This document shows, piece by piece, positions 1-6,209 of a stretch of 15,674 bases of DNA; the stretch's first letter is position 1, and each line of letters begins with the position of its first letter. Source of the stretch: JBEBBU01 sp041158225 (lineage in GTDB: Bacteria; Pseudomonadota; Gammaproteobacteria; Methylococcales; Methylococcaceae). The translations under genes and the position numbers were made by a program. A model generated the notes under the pieces. It did not search any database. It saw nothing but the letters and a program-made list of their open reading frames with translations, and was not told the DNA's origin. Where the stretch lies: NCBI GenBank assembly GCA_041158225.1, contig JBEBBU010000189.1, positions 1-15,674 on the forward strand, written 5' to 3'.

Positions 1-653
1 CCGAACAGCGTGGGGTATATGTCGTGAACCGGCCGTCATCGCTGCGTGATGCCAACGAGAAGTTATTTATCAGCTGGTTCCCCCAGTGCTGTGCGCCTAC
101 GCTGGTCACGCGTGATGCTGCACGTATCCGCAGTTTTCTGCTGGAACAGGGGGAAGTTGTGCTCAAGCCGCTGGATGGCATGGGGGGGGCTTCCATATTC
201 AGGGTGGCACAGGGCGACATGAACCTGAGCGTGATTCTTGAGACCATGACCCAGCACAATAGCCGCTTTGTCATGGTGCAGCGTTATCTTCCAGCCATCA
301 GCGAGGGGGACAAGCGTATTCTGGTCGTGAATGGTGAGCCTGTGCCTTATGCGCTGGCACGCATACCCGCTGAGGGGGAGAGCCGTGGCAATCTTGCTGC
401 TGGAGGGCGCGCTGAGGGCCGGCCTCTCACAGAGCGTGATCGCTGGATTGTCAGTCAGGTCGGCCCCGTGCTCCGTGAGAAGGGGCTGGTATTCACGGGT
501 ATTGATGTGATCGGCGATCATCTCACCGAAATCAATGTGACCAGCCCCACCTGCATCCAGGAACTTGATCGTGGATTTGATCTGAACATCAGTGCCATGC
601 TCATGGATCATATCGAATCGAAACTGGGGGATCGTGCTGCTGCAGGACGCTGA
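1..653 (+). CDS. gshB: Glutathione synthetase, C-terminal part (5' end outside window)
   Basis: GshB joins gamma-glutamylcysteine and glycine with ATP to make glutathione in the cytoplasm. The reading frame is open from base 3, so about 216 C-terminal residues are visible; the family is about 315 long. The visible part is most of the ATP-grasp domain: a KPLDGMGG nucleotide-binding loop, MVQRYLP, the GDKRILVVNGEP strand, and the hallmark end INVTSPTCIQELDR with the metal/ATP-binding Asn. The GTG at base 24 is an internal Val codon, not a start, because the frame and the homology continue upstream of it. The stop is 4 bases before tonB, so co-transcription is likely. In Pseudomonas gshB sits in the same place, next to tonB3 and the pil chemotaxis genes. 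Confidence 0.95.
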   Translation, partial: EQRGVYVVNRPSSLRDANEKLFISWFPQCCAPTLVTRDAARIRSFLLEQGEVVLKPLDGMGGASIFRVAQGDMNLSVILETMTQHNSRFVMVQRYLPAISEGDKRILVVNGEPVPYALARIPAEGESRGNLAAGGRAEGRPLTERDRWIVSQVGPVLREKGLVFTGIDVIGDHLTEINVTSPTCIQELDRGFDLNISAMLMDHIESKLGDRAAAGR

Positions 654-657
654 GCCG

Positions 658-1422
658 ATGAAGAAGGCGCTGGCGATTGCCCTGCTGGTGCATGGACTGA
701 TACTGGTTGCCGGAAGCCGCTGGTGGCCTTATGCGCCGCATGCTGCATTGCCGGCGCCAGAGGCTGTGCCGTCCATCCGGTTGCAGATCGCCCGTTTGCC
801 GGCATCTGAGCTATCGCCCATGGCGCAAGCGACTCCTGTTCCCGAGAAAAAAATGCAGCTGCCTGAGCCCCGTCATGTGGTTGTGCCAGAAAAACCGCTC
901 ACCAGAGAGAAAAAAAAGTCTTCGCGTGTGCCAGCACTGCAAGCGCCAGCAGATGTCACTGTTCCTGAAGCCCCCGACGTTGTACATCTGGCTGATCTGG
1001 GCGCGCAGATTGCTGAAATTGGCCAGCATTACGCTGTGCGGCCATCCAGCCAGCCAGGACAGCGCATGGTTCATGTGCGTGCCATCCGCCGGCACCGCTT
1101 CCAGGCGGATGCCTATGAGCGTGCCTGGCAGCAGAAGGTGGAGCGCATAGGTATGAGCAATTATCCTGAACAGGCACGCAGACAGCATTTGACTGGCTCA
1201 CTGCTGGTCAGTGTAGCGATCAGTCCGGATGGCAGTCTCTACAGTGCCCAGGTCAAGCGCTCGTCAGGCCATCCACAGCTGGATGCGGCAGCACTCAATA
1301 TTGTGCATCTGGCAGCGCCCTTTGCACCGTTGCCTGTCGAGTTACGCGAAGAAACCGATTTTCTGGTGATTACGCGCACCTGGAAGTTTCTGGAAGGTGA
1401 TCGTCTGGAAACAGCGCCCTGA
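658..1422 (+). CDS. tonB: TonB-family energy transducer
   Basis: A 254-residue TonB protein, which couples the inner-membrane proton gradient to outer-membrane receptors. Residues 3-19 form one hydrophobic helix (signal anchor). Residues 30-105 are rich in Pro, Lys and Ala and form the periplasm-spanning linker. Residues 166-245 are the C-terminal TonB domain, with NYPEQARRQHLTGSLLVSV, the ISPDGSL turn and the RSSGHPQLDAAAL helix. The ATG at 658 was chosen because it is the first codon after the gshB stop and starts directly at the membrane helix; an upstream in-frame extension would run through gshB. No ExbB/ExbD genes are present. By position it corresponds to P. aeruginosa tonB3 (linked there to twitching motility), but that role here is only inferred from synteny. 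Confidence 0.88.
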   Translation: MKKALAIALLVHGLILVAGSRWWPYAPHAALPAPEAVPSIRLQIARLPASELSPMAQATPVPEKKMQLPEPRHVVVPEKPLTREKKKSSRVPALQAPADVTVPEAPDVVHLADLGAQIAEIGQHYAVRPSSQPGQRMVHVRAIRRHRFQADAYERAWQQKVERIGMSNYPEQARRQHLTGSLLVSVAISPDGSLYSAQVKRSSGHPQLDAAALNIVHLAAPFAPLPVELREETDFLVITRTWKFLEGDRLETAP

Positions 1423-1452
1423 TCATGCGTCTGGCTACTTGCGGCAACAGGG

Positions 1453-2040
1453 ATGACATCCGATACTATCCTGATGAATGTCGACAGCCCTTATCTTGAT
1501 AACCAGTTTCTGATTGCCATGCCCGGGCTGGCGGATAGCTACTTCGCGCGCACTGTGACCTATCTGTGCCAGCATAACGGAGATGGGGCTCTGGGCATCA
1601 TGATCAATCGCCCTTCTGCGCTTACCATTGGCGATGTCATGCGTCAGCTGGATATTGCCGTGCTGGATGCTTCGCTAGAGCATACTCCGGTCTATATTGG
1701 GGGGCCTGTGCAGCCAGATCGCGGTTTCATCCTGCATACTGCTTCTACGCCCTGGGGGTCCACGCTCAGGGTCTCGGATACGGTGTCCCTGACCACATCC
1801 CGTGACATTCTTGAAGCGATCGCTTCAGGTCGTGGGCCTGGAAAGGTGTTGTTTGCGCTTGGGTATGCGGGATGGTCACAGGGTCAGCTCGAAGATGAAA
1901 TGAAGGATAATGCCTGGCTGAGTGTGCCGGCGGATGATGCGGTTGTTTTTGATGTCAGTGCCGCTGAACGCTGGCGGCGCTCTGCTGATCTGCTGGGGAT
2001 CAATATCTCGCTTCTCACCGCACAGGCGGGTCATGGCTGA
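1453..2040 (+). CDS. yqgE: YqgE/AlgH family protein (UPF0301)
   Basis: A 195-residue cytoplasmic protein of the YqgE/AlgH family. Visible family marks are FLIAMPGL (residues 19-26), the GALGIMINRP strand-loop (45-54), YIGGPVQPDRGFILH (81-95) and LFALGYAGWSQGQLEDE (133-149). Its biochemical role is not settled; in Pseudomonas the homologue AlgH has been linked to alginate control. It almost always precedes ruvX, as here, with an 8-base overlap (ATG of ruvX at 2033). Start choice is uncertain: the ATG at 1453 has no clear ribosome site, and a second in-frame ATG at 1474 would start at MNVDSPYL, where many homologues begin. Length and motifs look intact. Confidence 0.92.
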   Translation: MTSDTILMNVDSPYLDNQFLIAMPGLADSYFARTVTYLCQHNGDGALGIMINRPSALTIGDVMRQLDIAVLDASLEHTPVYIGGPVQPDRGFILHTASTPWGSTLRVSDTVSLTTSRDILEAIASGRGPGKVLFALGYAGWSQGQLEDEMKDNAWLSVPADDAVVFDVSAAERWRRSADLLGINISLLTAQAGHG

Positions 2041-2482
2041 GGTGCTGGCGGGGGTTTACCTTGGCTTTGATTACGGTGAACGCAATATCGGCGTGGCTGT
2101 CGGTCAGACGTTCAGTGGCACCGCATCTCCTCTCGTCACGGTGAGAGAGGCTACGCGTGATGGGCGCTGGCGTGCCATTCAGGGGCTGGTGGAACAGTGG
2201 AAACCAGCGGGGCTGGTGGTCGGTGTTGCCTGGCAGCAGGATGGAGAGGCCAATCCGGTGACATCGGCCATGCTAAGGTTCTGCAGGCAGCTGGAGGGGC
2301 GTTTCCACCTGCCAGTGCACACCATGGATGAAACGCTCAGCACCGCTGAGTCCAAGTCCATCTACCGTGCGCGTACGCCTTCAAGAACAGCGCGCCGTTT
2401 TGTAGACATGAAGGATGAAATGGCCGCCTGCCTGATACTGGAAAGCTGGCTGGCTGGTCGGGGTATGCAGTCTGGAGGATAG
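2033..2482 (+). CDS. ruvX: Putative Holliday junction resolvase RuvX/YqgF
   Basis: A 149-residue RNase H-fold nuclease of the YqgF/RuvX family, thought to act in 16S rRNA 5' maturation and possibly on recombination intermediates. The sequence shows the first catalytic Asp in GFDYGERNIGVAVG (residues 11-24), the LVVGVAW strand (61-67), the MDETLST segment with the second acidic residue (98-104), and a C-terminal acidic motif around VDMKDEMAACLILESWL. The usual VDSIAA stretch reads VDMKDEMAA here, which keeps acidic side chains. The start overlaps yqgE by 8 bases, implying coupled translation. The stop is 2 bases before the TTG of pyrB, and its last codons supply pyrB's ribosome site. Confidence 0.9.
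   Translation: MAEVLAGVYLGFDYGERNIGVAVGQTFSGTASPLVTVREATRDGRWRAIQGLVEQWKPAGLVVGVAWQQDGEANPVTSAMLRFCRQLEGRFHLPVHTMDETLSTAESKSIYRARTPSRTARRFVDMKDEMAACLILESWLAGRGMQSGG
2475..2479 (+). promoter_or_regulatory. Ribosome binding site that fixes the TTG start of pyrB
   Basis: GGAGG lies inside the last codons of ruvX, 5 bases before TTG at 2485. It is the only good Shine-Dalgarno in the junction, and the neighbouring ATG (2492) is in another frame, so it supports TTG as the pyrB start. Confidence 0.8.
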
Positions 2483-2484
2483 GC

Positions 2485-3453
2485 TTGAATAATGAATCGC
2501 GGCATTTCCTGTCGATCGAAGGGCAGTCCCGGGATGATCTTGTCCATATCATGGACATGGCTGAGGTGTTTTCGAAGGTCAGTAGCCAGCCGGTAAAAAA
2601 ATGTAACCTGCTGCAGGGCAGGATGGTGGTCAATCTTTTCTTCGAGAACAGTACCCGTACACGGACAACCTTTGAACTTGCAGCCAAGCGCCTGGCAGCG
2701 GATGTCCTGAATATCAATGTATCCACCTCGGCTACCTCCAAGGGCGAAAGCCTGCTGGATACGATCCGCAATATTGAGGCCATGCATGTTGACATGTTTG
2801 TCGTCAGGCATGCTGATAGTGGTGCAGCACATTTTATTGCCAGTCAGGTGGCGCAACACATCAGTGTACTGAATGCCGGTGATGGCCGTCATGCCCATCC
2901 AACCCAGGCTATGCTGGACATGTTCACCATTCGCCGTCATCGTGCTGATTTCAGTAGCCTGCGAGTGGCTATCGTGGGTGATATTCTTCATTCAAGAGTG
3001 GCCCGTTCGGAAATTCAGGCACTTAACCTGCTCGGAGCCAGAGAGGTTCGTGTCATCGGCCCCCGTACGCTGGTGCCCAGACATGCCGCCGAGGCTTTGG
3101 GTGTGCATGTGTGCCATGATCTGGATGAAGGACTTGAGGGGGTCGATGTGGTCATCATGCTGCGTCTGCAGAAAGAGCGTATGTCTGCTGCTTTTCTGCC
3201 AAGTGAGCACGAATATTTTCAGCGTTACGGACTGACGGAGGCCCGGCTGGGTCGGGCCAGTCCGGATGTGCTGGTCATGCATCCCGGGCCTATCAACAGG
3301 GGAGTGGAAATCGACTCGCGTGTGGCGGATGGTGCGCATTCGGTGATTCTTGAACAGGTCATGCATGGGATTGCGGTGCGCATGGCAGTGATGTGTCGCG
3401 TACTGGGGGTGCCGGATGAAGCCGTCGCCGCTTTCAGGGAGACCCTGTCATGA
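2485..3453 (+). CDS. pyrB: Aspartate carbamoyltransferase catalytic subunit
   Basis: A 322-residue aspartate transcarbamoylase, which condenses carbamoyl phosphate with aspartate in the first committed step of pyrimidine synthesis. Carbamoyl-phosphate binding motif FFENSTRTRTTFE spans residues 52-64. Other motifs are the catalytic Lys in SATSKGES (82-89), HPTQAMLDMFTI (138-149) and the aspartate-side loop MHPGPINRG (265-273). The start is TTG at 2485: GGAGG lies at 2475-2479 with 5-base spacing, and the nearby ATG at 2492 is out of frame. The stop overlaps the pyrC' start as ATGA. This matches Pseudomonas-type class A ATCase, where PyrB forms a dodecamer with an inactive PyrC'. No PyrI regulatory subunit gene and no upstream pyrR is present. 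Confidence 0.95.
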   Translation: MNNESRHFLSIEGQSRDDLVHIMDMAEVFSKVSSQPVKKCNLLQGRMVVNLFFENSTRTRTTFELAAKRLAADVLNINVSTSATSKGESLLDTIRNIEAMHVDMFVVRHADSGAAHFIASQVAQHISVLNAGDGRHAHPTQAMLDMFTIRRHRADFSSLRVAIVGDILHSRVARSEIQALNLLGAREVRVIGPRTLVPRHAAEALGVHVCHDLDEGLEGVDVVIMLRLQKERMSAAFLPSEHEYFQRYGLTEARLGRASPDVLVMHPGPINRGVEIDSRVADGAHSVILEQVMHGIAVRMAVMCRVLGVPDEAVAAFRETLS

Positions 3454-4751
3454 GTGGATTGCGTACCCTGATCAAGGGTGGCTATGTCGTTGACCCGGCA
3501 GGTTCTGTCGAAGGCTTGATGGATATAGCGGTGGAGGGCGCTCGTATTGTGGGAGTAGCGTCCGAGGTCAGCGGTTTTACCGCTGATATCGAGGTGGATG
3601 CTTCTGGCTGTCTGGTGATGCCGGGGCTTATCGATCTTGCTGCCAGGCTGCGCGAGCCTGGCCAGGAGCACAAGGCCAGCCTGCAGAGCGAACTGGCTGC
3701 AGCGGCAGCAGGAGGAATTACCACCTTGTGCTGTCCACCTGATACTTTGCCGGTTATTGATACACCGGCGGTGGTGCAGTGGATTGGTTCCAGGGCGCTA
3801 CAGGCTGGCAAGGCTGATATCCTGCCCATAGCTGCACTGACCCAGGGGCTCAAGGGGCAGGATCTTGCCAGTATGTCTGCCCTGCGCAGGGCAGGGTGCA
3901 GGGCTGTGAGCAATGCGGGTCGTCCTGTGGCAACGACCCGTGTTCTAAGGCATGCGCTGGAGTATGCCGCTGATCAGGCGTTGCTGGTCATGATGCATCC
4001 CGTGGATGATCATCTCAAGGCAGGAGGCCGGGTGCATGAAGGTCTGGTGGGCGCACGACTGGGGCTGCCGGGCATTCCTGAATTCGCCGAAACCGTAGCG
4101 CTCGGACAGATCCTGCCTCTGGTGCGGCATAGTGGCGTGCGCATGCACTTTTCCCAGATCAGCAGTGCAGGGGCGGTGTCCATGATTGCCGAAGCAAAAG
4201 CGCAGGGCCTTCCGGTGACGGCGGATGTCGCTGTGCATCAGTTGCATCTGGATGAGCATGATGTGGGGGATTTTGACCCTGATTTTCATGTGTATCCTCC
4301 ATTCAGATCCAGAGAGGACAGGGCGGCACTGCGCCAGGCGGTGCTGGATGGCGTGGTGGATGCGGTATGTTCTGATCATCAGCCGCATGACGGCGATGCC
4401 AAACTGGACGCTTTTCCGGCAACCGAGCCTGGTATGGCCTCGCTGCAGACGCTATTGCCATTGATGGTGCGCTTCCAGCAGGAAACGGGTGCTCCCTGGC
4501 AGGATCTGGTGGAGAGACTCGTTGCCGGGCCTGCCCGGATTCTCGGCCTGCAGGATCGCGGTCAGTTGCGTGCCGGTATGCTGGCAGATCTCTGTATCAT
4601 GGATGCAGGTATGGACTGGCAGGTCTCGGCCCAGACCTGGCTCAGCCAGGGGCGCAATACGCCTTTCTGGGGGCAGAGCCTGCCTGGCGTGGTGAAGATG
4701 ACCCTGTTCCGTGGTGAAGTCAGTTATCAGCATCCAGACTGGAGCGGGTAA
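3450..4751 (+). CDS. pyrC': Dihydroorotase-like protein PyrC', probably inactive ATCase partner
   Basis: A 433-residue amidohydrolase-fold protein of the dihydroorotase family. It overlaps pyrB by 4 bases (ATGA), so translation is coupled. The metal-binding motif of active enzymes, Asp-x-His-x-His-Leu-Arg-Glu-Pro, reads DLAARLREP at residues 62-70: both zinc-binding histidines are replaced, by Ala64 and Arg66. Later parts are retained, including HFSQISSAGA (233 onward) and SDHQPH (308-313). In Pseudomonas such a PyrC' has no enzyme activity but is needed to assemble the PyrB dodecamer; that role is inferred here from the same gene order and the same loss of ligands. An active dihydroorotase should be encoded elsewhere in the genome. 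Confidence 0.9.
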   Translation: MSGLRTLIKGGYVVDPAGSVEGLMDIAVEGARIVGVASEVSGFTADIEVDASGCLVMPGLIDLAARLREPGQEHKASLQSELAAAAAGGITTLCCPPDTLPVIDTPAVVQWIGSRALQAGKADILPIAALTQGLKGQDLASMSALRRAGCRAVSNAGRPVATTRVLRHALEYAADQALLVMMHPVDDHLKAGGRVHEGLVGARLGLPGIPEFAETVALGQILPLVRHSGVRMHFSQISSAGAVSMIAEAKAQGLPVTADVAVHQLHLDEHDVGDFDPDFHVYPPFRSREDRAALRQAVLDGVVDAVCSDHQPHDGDAKLDAFPATEPGMASLQTLLPLMVRFQQETGAPWQDLVERLVAGPARILGLQDRGQLRAGMLADLCIMDAGMDWQVSAQTWLSQGRNTPFWGQSLPGVVKMTLFRGEVSYQHPDWSG

Positions 4752-5052
4752 TCCATTGGCCGTCATGCTGCTGTATCCAGTGCTGGGTCTGTAGCTGACA
4801 GTCTTCTTTCAGGTTGTGGCTGGAGAATCGGCACACTCGTATGATGCGGCTGCAGGTTTGCGCGCGTATTTTCCGGCAGCTGCCGTTGCTCATGACTTCA
4901 TAGCGACTGATGTGATATTCCGTAGCCGGCGGCCAGCGTGCCTCCATGTCGTGCCGGGTAATGGCACGGTCCAGTTGCATCTGCTGCAGATCATGGCTGC
5001 AGTTGAGGCTGACAAGTGCGATAATCGTCAGGTAATATGGTTTCATGCGCAT
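4720..5052 (-). CDS. Small exported cysteine-containing protein, function unknown
   Basis: A 110-residue ORF with no family I recognise. The N-terminus (MRMKPYYLTIIALVSLNC) looks like a short signal peptide ending near Cys18; the residues before that Cys (Ser-Leu-Asn) fit the lipobox poorly, so secretion is more likely than lipidation. Four further cysteines at 59, 67, 74 and 85 could form two disulfides in the periplasm. It converges on pyrC' and overlaps its last 32 bases. AGGAG lies about 16 bases before the ATG at 5052, which is long, and a second ATG two codons in (5046) is also possible. No competing ORF on the plus strand looks real, which is part of why I accept this one. Confidence 0.6.
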   Translation of the reverse strand: MRMKPYYLTIIALVSLNCSHDLQQMQLDRAITRHDMEARWPPATEYHISRYEVMSNGSCRKIRAQTCSRIIRVCRFSSHNLKEDCQLQTQHWIQQHDGQWITRSSLDADN

Positions 5053-5122
5053 CAGGATTTCGTAGGGTCTCCTTTGCAGTTATAGTGAAACGTACGATGA
5101 TTCATGCCTTTTGACGGCTGCA

Positions 5123-5138
5123 TGTGACCGTGTTCGCA
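5123..5138 (+). promoter_or_regulatory. CRP/Vfr-like site upstream of the DUF6694-like gene
   Basis: TGTGA-CCGTGT-TCGCA matches the CRP consensus TGTGA-N6-TCACA with one mismatch. Its centre (5130.5) lies about 62 bases before the start expected from the -10-like TATACT at 5181-5186. That is the usual class I activator spacing. No good -35 box is seen for that -10, which fits activator dependence. Confidence 0.4.
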
Positions 5139-5180
5139 TAAAGCCTTGCGGACGAGAATCAAGCCGGCAGCGCGATGTCT

Positions 5181-5186
5181 TATACT
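5181..5186 (+). promoter_or_regulatory. Probable -10 box for the 5231 gene
   Basis: TATACT matches the sigma-70 -10 consensus at four of six positions and is the best candidate in the 178-base gap between 5052 and 5231. The hexamer 17 bases upstream (about 5159-5164) is not a recognisable -35. The transcript would have a leader of roughly 38 bases carrying the AGGGAG at 5218-5223. Confidence 0.45.
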
Positions 5187-5230
5187 TGGACACTGTAGTG
5201 CCATAACAAACAAGACAAGGGAGATCATCT

Positions 5231-5722
5231 ATGGCTGGCAATGTAAAGCGGAATCGCAACGAAGACTCCGGAAAGAAAACCATACGTATACTCGCCGCTG
5301 TCATGGGCATGCTTGCGGTTGTCTATTTCCTTCCCGCATTCATGCAGCGGACTGATACCATCAGTGGGCACACGCGTGAAGCTGTATACCGCTCGGCTGT
5401 CAAGGTGAAGAAATATCTGGCGACAGATGAGCGTCTTACCTTTGATACGGCATTTGGTCTGCTGGATCAGATCAAGACCAAGGAAGGCCCGGATGTTTTC
5501 ATGAAGACGGTCGATGGCCTCAAGGCCGAGGAAGTGATCAATCTTGCCCGGGACGAAGTCAACGCACGTATTGCCGCTGGTGATCCAGAGTTCAAGGCCT
5601 ATACGTCCTGGGATGAGATGATTGCCAAGCTGATGGCGGAAAGCAGCCAGAGTAGTGGGCGTAAGCGTAACGTCCTGCCTGCTGCCCTGAGAAGTTCGGA
5701 TCGGGAAGGCCGCCCGCAGTAG
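5231..5722 (+). CDS. Membrane-anchored helical protein, DUF6694-like
   Basis: A 163-residue protein. A basic N-terminus is followed by one membrane helix at about residues 18-36 and then a periplasmic, mostly helical domain. Features such as DTISGHTREAVYRSAVKVKK, DERLTFDTAFGLL and GLKAEEVINLA resemble DUF6694-type small exported proteins, in which an R/K-rich helix, an F..A...L helix and an L...E.I..A helix recur. I recognise this from pattern only. The start is firm: AGGGAG at 5218-5223 with 7-base spacing to ATG 5231. Zur begins 13 bases after the stop, so the two may be co-transcribed. Function is unknown. Confidence 0.75.
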   Translation: MAGNVKRNRNEDSGKKTIRILAAVMGMLAVVYFLPAFMQRTDTISGHTREAVYRSAVKVKKYLATDERLTFDTAFGLLDQIKTKEGPDVFMKTVDGLKAEEVINLARDEVNARIAAGDPEFKAYTSWDEMIAKLMAESSQSSGRKRNVLPAALRSSDREGRPQ

Positions 5723-5735
5723 TGATGAGGATTGA

Positions 5736-6209
5736 TTGATCCATACGCATGATCATAGCCGGTGCATCGAATCAGCGCTTCGTGATGCCGATGCCCTGTG
5801 CCTGTCTCGCGGTGTCCGTTTTACACCCATAAGACGGCGTGTCCTGAGGCTTATCTGGTCAGAACACGCTGCAGTCAAGGCTTATGACCTGCTTGACCAT
5901 CTGAAAGACACTGACCCCGCAGCCAAGCCTGCTACGGTTTACCGTGCTTTGGACTTTCTGCTTGAGCAGGGATTCATTCACCGCATAGAAAGTCTGAATG
6001 CCTTTATTGGCTGCAGTGCCATGGGTGCACCCCATGAGCTTCTGCTGATGATTTGTGACCAGTGCCATCATGTGCAGGAGTATCCGGCACCCGATGTGAT
6101 GACTGCGGTTGCACAAGAAGTGCGTGCTGCCAGATTTCGTCCACGGTCCCAGACCTTCGAGATTCATGGCCTGTGTGCGGCGTGCGGCGATGCGGCATCC
6201 AGCGCATGA
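5736..6209 (+). CDS. zur: Fur-family zinc uptake regulator Zur
   Basis: A 157-residue Fur-family repressor. Residues 25-90 form the winged-helix DNA-binding part, with GVRFTPIRRRVLRLI, KPATVYRALDFLLEQGFIHR and the loop Cys93. The dimer/metal part has CxxC pairs at 107/110 (ICDQC) and 147/150 (GLCAAC). The ending EIHGLCAAC and the MICDQC context are typical of Zur rather than Fur, so zinc sensing is likely. Normally Zur with zinc represses znuABC and zinc-free ribosomal paralogues; none of these genes lie here. The start is TTG at 5736, with GAGG at 5727-5730 and 5-base spacing; the ATG at 5749 is out of frame. The stop overlaps the glycosyltransferase start by 4 bases. Confidence 0.88.
   Translation: MIHTHDHSRCIESALRDADALCLSRGVRFTPIRRRVLRLIWSEHAAVKAYDLLDHLKDTDPAAKPATVYRALDFLLEQGFIHRIESLNAFIGCSAMGAPHELLLMICDQCHHVQEYPAPDVMTAVAQEVRAARFRPRSQTFEIHGLCAACGDAASSA

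Noticed and set aside
63..611. 182-codon minus-strand ORF antisense to gshB
   Set aside because: It lies wholly inside conserved gshB and has no recognisable domain or ribosome site; it is a shadow of the codon use of gshB.
2492..2494. ATG as the pyrB start
   Set aside because: It is in a different frame from PyrB; TTG 2485 has GGAGG at 5-base spacing.
2362..2991. 209-codon minus-strand ORF antisense to ruvX/pyrB
   Set aside because: Both strands cannot be explained at once, and the plus strand carries clear RuvX and PyrB motifs; no domain is seen in the antisense product.
5100..5230. TTGACG at 5111-5116 as the -35 for the DUF6694-like gene
   Set aside because: The nearest -10-like CATAAA is 20 bases away, too far; TATACT at 5181 fits better with the CRP-like site.
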